Shown here piece by piece: positions 1-6,499 of a stretch of 13,954 nt of DNA. The notes under the pieces are model-generated. The model saw nothing but the letters and a program-made list of their open reading frames with translations, searched no databases and was not told the origin of the DNA. The DNA lies in contig USCE01000018.1 of the NCBI GenBank assembly GCA_900553105.1, positions 1 to 13,954 of the forward strand, given 5' to 3'. How positions within the stretch are numbered: position 1 is the stretch's first letter; every line of letters starts with the position of its first letter. Both the position numbers and the translations under genes were made by a program. Origin of the DNA: an uncultured Sutterella sp. (GTDB lineage Bacteria > Pseudomonadota > Gammaproteobacteria > Burkholderiales > Burkholderiaceae_F).

Positions 1-36
1 CGGTCTCGTGGGCTCGGAGATGTGTATAAGAGACAG
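1..36 (+). other. Nextera (Tn5) sequencing adapter at contig end
   Basis: Bases 3-36 match the Illumina Nextera read-2 transposase adapter. They end in the Tn5 mosaic end AGATGTGTATAAGAGACAG at 18-36. The two preceding bases would belong to the index side. This is library-construction sequence left on the contig end, not part of the organism, and genuine sequence begins at 37. It explains why the transporter gene that starts at 1221 is cut off abruptly. Confidence 0.97.
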
Positions 37-1221
37 CCCTAAGACTTGATAGGCCATGTTGCCGATAATATTAATGGGCATGATGATGCAGGTTAAACAC
101 TGCAGTTGCATGGCTAAGACTCCCACAGCAACGACTTCAGCGTCACCGACGGCAAAAAATTGCATAATGTCGACCGCAAAAACAAATCCCACCAATCCGC
201 CCGTCACCACAATGAAATACCCCATCTTAAGTGTTGCATCCAGAGACTCTTTTACGCGAACAAATAGTCCTGCGCCCCAGTTATATCCAAGCACCGGCTG
301 AAAACCTTGTCCCAAACCGATCAACAAAGCGTTGCTGATCATCATCACGCGCCCGACCACACTCATGGCAGCCACGGCCGCATCACCAAAAGCGGCCGCT
401 ACCACATTTAAAAGACAGGCAGCCACCGTGGCACAAGCGTTGCGCGTCATGGAAGGAATTCCATTTTTGAGAATGAGCACGTGGGTGCGAGGATCAAAGT
501 CCACCAAGCGCACGCTCAGGTGAATACTGCCGTGCCCTCGCCAGTAGTGAGAGAGCAATATTACAAACGAAATCAGTTGACAAAGTACCGTTGACCACGC
601 CGCACCTGCAATCCCCCACCCGAAGCCAAAGATAAAGACGGGGGTAACAATAATATTGAGAATGCCGCCTGCACCCAACCCCAACATCCCAACAAAAGCC
701 AAGCCTTCGCTTCGTAGCAAATTATTAAGTGTGAAAGCCGCTGCCATAACGGGAGCCCCCATCAAAATCACCACGGCGTAGTCCCAAGCGTAGGGCAAAA
801 TCGTGTCTGTGGCGCCGATGGCCTGCAAAAACGGTGTAAGAAAAATTCTGGCTAAGAGTGCAAAAGTCACAGCAATAACCACAACGGTTAAAAGCCCCGT
901 GGAAGCCAAACGATTAACTCGATCGTAGTCCTTTGCGCCTAAAAGACGAGAGGTCATGGAGGCGCACCCCTGCCCCACCATGATCCCTAAGGCCTGGATA
1001 AACATCTGAAGGGAAAAGACGATGCCGAGTGCAGCGATCGCTGAGGTGCCCAAATTGGCCACGTAAAACGCCGCTGCTGTGTTGTAGAGAGCGGTCACCA
1101 ACATCGACATCATCGTCGGCACCCCCAATCGAATGATCAGAGGTAACACCGGTGCTGTAGTCAGGCGCGCAAACGTTTCGTCAGCGTCCGACATGGGGGA
1201 GTTCGGAGCGCGAGAGTTCAT
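37..1221 (-). CDS. MATE-family multidrug/Na+ efflux transporter, 3' end missing
   Basis: The minus strand is open without a stop for 395 codons from the ATG at 1219-1221 to base 37, where the adapter begins. The protein is a hydrophobic polytopic inner-membrane antiporter of the MATE family (NorM/MepA/DinF-like), which exports cationic drugs or metabolites using Na+ or H+ gradients. The visible support is the GQGFQPVLGYNWGAG segment near residues 307-322, a MATE hallmark, an early VPTMMSMLVTALYNTAAAFYV stretch of the kind seen in TM1-2, and a run of about ten membrane segments. Family members are usually about 450 residues, so roughly the last 50-60 are missing. The ATG at 1221 is preferred because AGGAA lies about 9-10 bases upstream; an in-frame internal ATG at 1194 has none. 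It is transcribed divergently from the EamA gene across about 190 bp. The substrate cannot be told from sequence. Confidence 0.9.
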
Positions 1222-1408
1222 CAACAAAAATTCCTATCGATATCTCTAGTGTAGCGCTGAAAAAAGCAAAACTGCATCAGTTGAAGCTTACACGTGCGCC
1301 TACCCAATACACTCAAAAAGTCAATGGCCTCTATATCCTCTCAAACGATCGTATTCCGATGCACACCAGCGCATACTCCAATTGCGCTCTTACTCTCATT
1401 TTGAAATA

Positions 1409-2323
1409 ATGGACTTACAGCATCTCTGCAGAGCATCTTCCGTGAGCTATGTTTTCATGCTCCTGTCGTGCTTTACCTACGCACTAATGGGAGTTTTTGT
1501 CAAAATGGCAACCGACAGTTTTAATGTCGGAGAGCTTGCGCTTTACCGCGGCTTATTTGCAGTCGTGGTCTTGGGCGTTTGGGTGCTATGCTCACATCAC
1601 TCCTTTGCGACCAAACACTTAAAAGAACACTTGCTCAGAAGCCTTTGCGGAACAATTTCTTTTTTGCTGTGGTTTGTCTCTCTTACGCTTATTCCCCTTT
1701 CGACTGCCATGACGTTGGGTAATGCTACCCCTTTGTGCATGGCAGCCATTGTTGTGATCTACGGCTTGGTTAAAAAACGTCCGACGAGTCTCGTGCTCGT
1801 GTGTTCAGCCATTGCGGGCTTTGGGGGCGTTTTGATGATTTTTAGTCCCGATACCAACGTCAATCTCGTGGGCGCTGCATTTGCCTTGGGTTCGAGCTTG
1901 GTGACGGCTGGCAGCTACATTCAAATCAAGGCTCTGAGTCGCTTAAAAGAACCCGTTTGGCGTACCGTTTTTTATTTCTCGATCGTCAATGTCATTCTCG
2001 GAGCCATGCTCGACTTTTGTCTGCCTGAGACCAGCTTGGAGACTTCGGTCGGCTGGAGAGACATTTTGTCGCTACTAGGCATGGGGGCTTGTGGTCTAGC
2101 GGCTCAACTTTGTGTCACGCGAGCCTTTGACCGCTCCAACATGCTGGTCTCGACTATTTTGTCTTATTCCGTCATTGTGTTCGGGATTTTGTTCGGATTT
2201 ATCTTCTTTGGGGACGCTATCGACCTGTGGATGGTCGCCGGTACTGCGGTCATCATTGTCACCGGAGTAATCTCCACAATGAGCGTAAAAAAACTCGAAG
2301 AAGATCCCGACAGCCTGCTGTAG
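1409..2323 (+). CDS. EamA/DMT-superfamily transporter (10-TM)
   Basis: This encodes about 304 residues with ten hydrophobic segments in two halves, the layout of EamA (DUF6) drug/metabolite transporters of the inner membrane. Support comes from the N-terminal FTYALMGVFVKMA segment followed by ELALYRGLFAVVV (an exposed E..xxR pattern typical of the family), the ATPLCMAAIVVIYGLVKKRP region ending the first repeat, and the C-terminal half with LSYSVIVFGILFGFIFFGD. Length is normal for the family. The start is uncertain: the ATG at 1409 has no good ribosome binding site, and alternatives are TTG at 1382 and GTG at 1442. It ends 25 bp before the amidase gene, on the same strand, so the two are probably co-transcribed. 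A reasonable inference is that it moves a substrate or product of that enzyme. Family members transport amino acids, purines or other metabolites, and direction and substrate are unknown. Confidence 0.85.
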   Translation: MDLQHLCRASSVSYVFMLLSCFTYALMGVFVKMATDSFNVGELALYRGLFAVVVLGVWVLCSHHSFATKHLKEHLLRSLCGTISFLLWFVSLTLIPLSTAMTLGNATPLCMAAIVVIYGLVKKRPTSLVLVCSAIAGFGGVLMIFSPDTNVNLVGAAFALGSSLVTAGSYIQIKALSRLKEPVWRTVFYFSIVNVILGAMLDFCLPETSLETSVGWRDILSLLGMGACGLAAQLCVTRAFDRSNMLVSTILSYSVIVFGILFGFIFFGDAIDLWMVAGTAVIIVTGVISTMSVKKLEEDPDSLL

Positions 2324-2348
2324 AAAATTCTTTAAAGGAGTAACGGCC

Positions 2349-3623
2349 ATGTCTGACCAACGTTTGCGTGAAGGTGCGCGAGCATTTGCTCAAAAAGTAT
2401 TTGACGATATTAAAGCCTTTTCCATTGACCCCGTGATCGGCGTCTCTCGCCAAGGCTATGGCCCGCTTGAAAATCGTGCGCATGAGTACCTTAAAGATAT
2501 TGCTCGAGAACTGGATTTGGAAATCAAGGTTGACCGGTGTGGCAATCTCTTTTTAACACTGCCGGGAACCGACCGCTCGTTACCGTGCTATATGACTGGC
2601 TCTCACGCCGACAGTGTCCCGCAGGGCGGTCACTATGACGGCTTGGCCGGCGTCGTTGCCGCTATAACAACACTCTGGTGGATGAGAAAAATCGACTACC
2701 AGCCCAAACGCGATGTCACGATGGTCGTTTTCCGCATGGAAGAAAGCTCTTGGTTTGGCAAGGCCTATGTCGGTTCTTTAGCCATGGCCGGTCAATTAAC
2801 CCGAGAAGACTTAGCGCTCAAGCACCGCGATAAAGACCAAACGTTGGCCGATGCAATTCAAGAAGCTGGGTTTGATCCCGAAAATATGGTCAAAACGGAA
2901 CCCTCCATTGATTTTTCTCGCATTGCAGCCTTTACGGAACTGCATATTGAGCAAGGTCCGACTCTGGACTCCCAAGACAAAGCACGTGTGGGCATTGTCA
3001 CGGGCATTCGCGGCAATTTGCGCCATAAGACTTGTCTGTGCCTCGGGCAAACCGCTCACTCGGGCGCCGTTGACAAGCAGTACCGCCACGATGCTGTGAT
3101 GGCGATGGGTGACCTATTGATGCGAATGGAGCGCCATTGGGCCGAGTGGCTCGTCAGAGGCGAAGACTTGGTCTTTACCGTGGGCGTCTTTAAGACCGCA
3201 GCATCTTCAGCCATTGCTATCATCCCGGGCGAAGTCGCCTTTAGTGTTGACATGCGAAGCCTGTCGATGGACACCTTAGATCGCTTCCACAAACTGTTAG
3301 TGGCAGAAGCCAATGCCGTGGGAGCGGATCGAGGCGTGACATTCGAATTTGATCGCACGTTGGTCTGCAAAGCCGCCGACGTGGATAAAAAGCTCTTTGC
3401 CCACCTGCATGATGCCGCACAAGAAGCCGGCATCACGGTGATGGATGTTCCGAGCGGCGCTGGACACGATGCGGCCGTCATGGCCGATATGGGCGTGCCC
3501 ATCACCATGATTTTTGTGGCCAATCAAGACGGCTCGCATAATCCCCATGAAAAGATGAAGATGGACGACTTCATGCTGGGCACCGAAGTGCTCTTTACAG
3601 CCATTGCCACTTACGACAAATAG
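2349..3623 (+). CDS. Zn-dependent M20-family amidase (allantoate amidohydrolase / N-carbamoyl-L-amino-acid hydrolase type)
   Basis: The 424-residue cytoplasmic enzyme belongs to the hydantoinase/carbamoylase branch of peptidase family M20, which hydrolyses N-carbamoyl amino acids, ureidoglycine-type compounds or allantoate. Metal-site motifs are visible in order: GSHADSV (His86), GGHYDG (Asp97), the EE pair at 131-132, ELHIEQGP (His199), SGAGHDA (371-375), and SHNPHE with His397. A dimerisation/lid domain spans roughly residues 210-330. Length is typical (about 410-420). Two positions differ from the usual family sequence. The segment after the EE pair reads SSWFGKAYVGS where a R-F pair is usual, and the usual AHAG-TTPM-R-D region reads AHSGAVDKQYRHDA. 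Substrate preference may therefore differ from characterised members. AAAGGAG lies 8 bases before the ATG. It follows the EamA gene closely, which suggests a nitrogen-salvage pair. Catalytic class is secure; the substrate is not. Confidence 0.88.
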   Translation: MSDQRLREGARAFAQKVFDDIKAFSIDPVIGVSRQGYGPLENRAHEYLKDIARELDLEIKVDRCGNLFLTLPGTDRSLPCYMTGSHADSVPQGGHYDGLAGVVAAITTLWWMRKIDYQPKRDVTMVVFRMEESSWFGKAYVGSLAMAGQLTREDLALKHRDKDQTLADAIQEAGFDPENMVKTEPSIDFSRIAAFTELHIEQGPTLDSQDKARVGIVTGIRGNLRHKTCLCLGQTAHSGAVDKQYRHDAVMAMGDLLMRMERHWAEWLVRGEDLVFTVGVFKTAASSAIAIIPGEVAFSVDMRSLSMDTLDRFHKLLVAEANAVGADRGVTFEFDRTLVCKAADVDKKLFAHLHDAAQEAGITVMDVPSGAGHDAAVMADMGVPITMIFVANQDGSHNPHEKMKMDDFMLGTEVLFTAIATYDK

Positions 3624-3648
3624 TTTTTTTAATATTTTTCGCTACACT

Positions 3649-3670
3649 GCGCCGAGCCTAGTCTCGGCGC
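3649..3670 (+). terminator. Hairpin downstream of the amidase gene, probable weak terminator
   Basis: A perfect 8-bp GC-rich stem (GCGCCGAG / CTCGGCGC) with the 6-base loop CCTAGT starts 25 bases after the amidase stop codon. The 3' side is followed by TTGTTAT, a poor T-tract, so as a plus-strand terminator it is imperfect. A T-rich stretch lies before the hairpin, at 3624-3639. It separates the transporter-amidase pair from the hydrogenase accessory operon. Confidence 0.55.
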
Positions 3671-3773
3671 TTGTTATAGCTCAAAGTACCCCTCCTTCTA
3701 CCTCCAAATTGTGACCAAAGGGGCATTCTGATGCACACAAAATCCTTTACTCTCTTGTCAACATCTTTTCGAT

Positions 3774-3778
3774 GAGGG
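3774..3778 (+). promoter_or_regulatory. Ribosome binding site that fixes the hybE/hupJ start
   Basis: GAGGG sits five bases before the ATG at 3784. It lies inside the coding extension that the upstream in-frame ATG at 3772 would give, so 3784 is the more likely start. The ATG at 3772 has only CATCTTTTCG before it. Confidence 0.6.
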
Positions 3779-3783
3779 TCTTT

Positions 3784-4212
3784 ATGGTTGCATCAACGCA
3801 CTTTGTGCAAAACCCGGAAACGATTTTTCAAATGGGCTTTGCCAAAATTGCTGCCACGCGGATGAAAGGCCTGCCAATTTGCCGACCGAACATCCATGTG
3901 AAAGCATTGGGCTTTCGCCCTTGGCGTGAATATTGGGTAGGCGCCGTGGTGACGCCTTGGGCTATTTTTATCGTGGCCGCTCACAGAAAGCCTGTGATGA
4001 GCATGTTGCAGGCCGGTCAAGCAACAACCGTCACGATGCCCGCCGGTGAGTTTTCTTTTTTAGCTGTCCGAGAACCCTCAATCGGTTACTATTTAAGTTG
4101 TTCTTTAATGAGCCCCTTGACCACGATCAAGGACCAAAGAACCGCAGAGGCATTTGCTGCCACGTGCTTGATGCACTTTTTTAATCCGACCGCCCAACGG
4201 TCGCCGCAATAG
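3784..4212 (+). CDS. hybE: [NiFe]-hydrogenase assembly chaperone, HybE/HupJ family
   Basis: This small cytoplasmic protein (142 residues from the chosen start) belongs to the HybE/HupJ family, whose members help maturation of uptake-type [NiFe]-hydrogenases. The family signature is visible: NPETIFQMGF near the N-terminus, MKGLPICRPNIHVKALGF, then YWVGAVVTPWAIFIVA, which corresponds to the conserved WLG-VTPW core. No rubredoxin domain (two CxxC pairs) is present, unlike some fused homologues. Length is slightly below E. coli HybE (about 160). It is the first gene of the accessory operon, 10 bp before hupK, matching the hupJ-hupK-hypA order of rhizobial hup clusters. About 110 bp separate it from the preceding hairpin, and I see no convincing promoter motif there. 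Confidence 0.85.
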   Translation: MVASTHFVQNPETIFQMGFAKIAATRMKGLPICRPNIHVKALGFRPWREYWVGAVVTPWAIFIVAAHRKPVMSMLQAGQATTVTMPAGEFSFLAVREPSIGYYLSCSLMSPLTTIKDQRTAEAFAATCLMHFFNPTAQRSPQ

Positions 4213-4222
4213 GGTTTTCACA

Positions 4223-5293
4223 ATGCAAGACGCTGTTACCATCCGCATTCAATCCGATAATGGCGAACCGGCGGTAGAACTGATCAACGCCCGTTCGCTA
4301 GCTATCACCGACATGCTCAAAGGCCAAACACTGGATCGGGCTTCACTTATCCTTCGCACCTTATTGGGCCTGTGCCCAGTTGCACAAACCGTAGCCTTAC
4401 AATATGCCTACGAGGCCGCCCGTACAGACACTGTGCCCGGCACCGTTAATGTGCACGACGAGCGATTAGTTACGATTGAAGCCGTGCTGGAAACGCTTCG
4501 CGTATTTACACAAGATTTGTCAGGATTAATTCCTACCACTAAAACCAATTCTGCCATCCTGAAAACACTCGGGCAGCTCAGAACACAACTCATTAATCTT
4601 GCCGCTCAACCCTGGAGTGCCCGCGACAGCATTTCAACACTTTTAGATGAAACACGAATACTGACCATTTTGTGGTTTACTCAACACAAGGCACTGATTA
4701 ATACGATTAAAAATGCATATTCGCGATTTACCGCGTTGGGCACATTCCCAGCTCAAAGCCTTGTTAGTGCAAAAACGCTCCTTGAAGAGCACCTTCTTGC
4801 AGGCGTTGTCAAGGAACTTCAAAACAATGCCTCTTTTGCACTTTGCCCTCGCATTAACGGTCAACATCGCTTTACAGGCGCTTTGGCCAGAAGCTCACTT
4901 TCTCATATAAAAGACAACTTCACGGTGCCCGATTTAGTCACCGCACGCCTGGCAGAACTACAAGCCATCGGTGCAGGCCATGCCTCGCCCTTTACGATTC
5001 ACAGCGTCAAAGTCGCTCAGGGCAAAGGCTTAAGTCTTGTGGAAACCGCCCGAGGCACGCTCATTTATTTTGTGCAACTCGATGACGCTCACGAGCGCTT
5101 GGCTCAGGTCAGAATCATCGCGCCGACCGAATGGGCTTTCCAAAAAGACAGTCCCCTAGTCATGCTTTTAACACACTATTGCCGACAGCACGAACAAATG
5201 ACCCAAAGAACCGAAAAAGGGCTTTTGCTTATCGCCTCAGCGTTTGATGCCTGCACGCGTGTTAACGTCGCTTGGGAGAAAAAACATGCATGA
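4223..5293 (+). CDS. hupK: Hydrogenase maturation scaffold HupK (large-subunit-like)
   Basis: This 356-residue protein resembles a degenerate [NiFe]-hydrogenase large subunit, which is the character of HupK/HoxV. These proteins are thought to act as a scaffold or intermediate carrier for the Fe(CN)2CO unit between HypC/HypD and the real large subunit. The visible support is LGLCPVAQTVALQYAYEAA near residues 48-66, matching the N-terminal RICPVC-type motif of large subunits with only the first cysteine (Cys51) kept. Later come VETARGTL and PTEWAF, typical of the large-subunit C-terminal half, and near the end AFDACTRV with Cys344, where active subunits have DPCxxC. It therefore cannot bind nickel like a catalytic subunit. 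AGGG overlapping the hybE stop supports the start. Its last 8 bases overlap hypA, implying translational coupling. HupK occurs mainly with proteobacterial Hup/Hox hydrogenases. Confidence 0.85.
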   Translation: MQDAVTIRIQSDNGEPAVELINARSLAITDMLKGQTLDRASLILRTLLGLCPVAQTVALQYAYEAARTDTVPGTVNVHDERLVTIEAVLETLRVFTQDLSGLIPTTKTNSAILKTLGQLRTQLINLAAQPWSARDSISTLLDETRILTILWFTQHKALINTIKNAYSRFTALGTFPAQSLVSAKTLLEEHLLAGVVKELQNNASFALCPRINGQHRFTGALARSSLSHIKDNFTVPDLVTARLAELQAIGAGHASPFTIHSVKVAQGKGLSLVETARGTLIYFVQLDDAHERLAQVRIIAPTEWAFQKDSPLVMLLTHYCRQHEQMTQRTEKGLLLIASAFDACTRVNVAWEKKHA

Positions 5294-5657
5294 GGTCAGT
5301 CTTGCCCAAGGGATTGTGGATGTTGTCACCCGTAATGCTCAGCGTGCGGGCATCGTCAAAGTTAACGATGTCCGAGTAGCCGTCGGAAAGTTAGCCGGCG
5401 TTGATATCCGAGCGCTACGTTTTGCTTGGGAGTCGGTGAAAAAAGACACTGTGTGTGAAAGCGCCACTTTAACCATTACCGAGCCTGAAGGCCGAGCGTG
5501 GTGCTTGGACTGCGCCAAAGAAGTGGCTTTAGCCAACTATGGTGAAGCGTGCCCCATCTGCGGTGGCTATCACTTAGCCCCCACGGGCGGCACCGAATTG
5601 AAAGTGACGGACTTTGGCGGCGTTGATGACTCGCCCGATGAGCCGTCCTTAAAATGA
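5286..5657 (+). CDS. hypA: Hydrogenase nickel incorporation protein HypA
   Basis: HypA delivers Ni2+ to the hydrogenase large subunit together with HypB. The 123-residue protein begins MHEVSLAQGIV; the invariant Met1-His2-Glu3 forms the nickel site and fixes the start at 5286, not at an ATG further upstream. The zinc ribbon is intact, with CLDC at residues 73-76 and CPIC at 89-92, followed by the usual GTELKVTDF strand. A short acidic tail (GVDDSPDEPSLK) extends slightly beyond typical HypA. It overlaps the end of hupK by 8 bases and precedes hypB by 30 bp, so it is clearly within the operon. Confidence 0.97.
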   Translation: MHEVSLAQGIVDVVTRNAQRAGIVKVNDVRVAVGKLAGVDIRALRFAWESVKKDTVCESATLTITEPEGRAWCLDCAKEVALANYGEACPICGGYHLAPTGGTELKVTDFGGVDDSPDEPSLK

Positions 5658-5687
5658 ATACATTGACTGTTTCTTAGGAGAATAACT

Positions 5688-6449
5688 ATGTGCACAACCT
5701 GCGGTTGTTCCGAACACTCTCATACGCATACACATACCGATGAAAACGGAAACACGGTGATTCATACACACGAGCACGAACCCGCAACCAAAACTGTGAC
5801 GGTTGAAGAAGATATCCTTGCCAGAAACAATCACGTGGCCCAACACAATCGTGAACATTTGCGTGAAAAACACATTTTGGCCTTAAATTTTGTCTCCAGC
5901 CCCGGCTCTGGCAAAACGGAATTACTCTGCGCCACGGTGCGTGCCATGAGAGAAAACTCAGGAGTCTATGTCATTGAGGGCGACCAAGAAACCAGTAACG
6001 ACGCCGATCGCATTCGTGCAACGGGGGCACCTGCCGTGCAAATTAACACCGGTAAGGGTTGCCACTTGGACGCCGAAATGGTCCATGAAGCTATTCACGC
6101 TTTGGCCCCTGCCGACAACAGCGTACTATTTATTGAAAACGTCGGCAATCTCGTTTGCCCGGCCGCATTTGATTTGGGCGAAGCCCACAAAGTGGTGATT
6201 TTGTCGGTCACCGAAGGCGAAGATAAGCCCTTGAAGTACCCGGAAATGTTCCGCGCATCAGACTTAATGATCATCAATAAGATTGACTTGGCTCCTTATG
6301 TGAATTTCGATCTTGATCGCTGCGAAGAGTATGCCCGACGCGTCAATCCTAAGATTGCCATTTTGCGTGTCTCGGCCACTAAGGGTGATGGAATGGACAA
6401 ATGGGTACAGTGGATTAAAGCGCAACGTTTGATTGCCGCTTTAGGCTAA
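5688..6449 (+). CDS. hypB: Hydrogenase nickel incorporation GTPase HypB
   Basis: HypB is a SIMIBI-class GTPase that binds nickel and drives its insertion with HypA. The 253-residue protein starts MCTTCGC, the CxxCGC high-affinity nickel motif also found in E. coli HypB. A histidine-rich stretch follows (residues 10-30, about nine His), shorter than in rhizobial HypB but likely to give some nickel storage. The P-loop SSPGSGKTE lies at 70-78, the G-domain metal site GKGCHLDAE at 122-130 (Cys125, His126), and the guanine-specificity motif NKID at 197-200. Length is normal for a His-containing HypB. AGGAG is placed 7 bases before the ATG. Confidence 0.97.
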   Translation: MCTTCGCSEHSHTHTHTDENGNTVIHTHEHEPATKTVTVEEDILARNNHVAQHNREHLREKHILALNFVSSPGSGKTELLCATVRAMRENSGVYVIEGDQETSNDADRIRATGAPAVQINTGKGCHLDAEMVHEAIHALAPADNSVLFIENVGNLVCPAAFDLGEAHKVVILSVTEGEDKPLKYPEMFRASDLMIINKIDLAPYVNFDLDRCEEYARRVNPKIAILRVSATKGDGMDKWVQWIKAQRLIAALG

Positions 6450-6482
6450 AGGCTTCGAAAAGAATCGACGGCTGCCGCGTGC

Positions 6483-6491
6483 AGGAAAGGA
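6483..6491 (+). promoter_or_regulatory. Ribosome binding site that fixes the hypF start
   Basis: AGGAAAGGA ends eight bases before the ATG at 6500. An in-frame GTG at 6479 would start upstream of this site and lacks its own, so 6500 is preferred. Confidence 0.65.
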
Positions 6492-6499
6492 TTTTGGTC

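Noticed and set aside
3056..3523. 155-codon ORF on the minus strand opposite the amidase gene
   Set aside because: It is antisense to a gene with full family motifs and has a serine/threonine/alanine-rich composition typical of a shadow frame.
3720..3735. Possible sigma-54 (-24/-12) promoter upstream of hybE
   Set aside because: A GG and a GC with the right 10-base gap exist (3721-3722, 3733-3734), but the rest of TGGCAC...TTGC does not match, and the better-matching GGCA is off by one in spacing.
4117..4130. FNR-box-like TTGACCACGATCAA
   Set aside because: It lies inside the hybE coding sequence, well away from any promoter position, so it is most likely chance.
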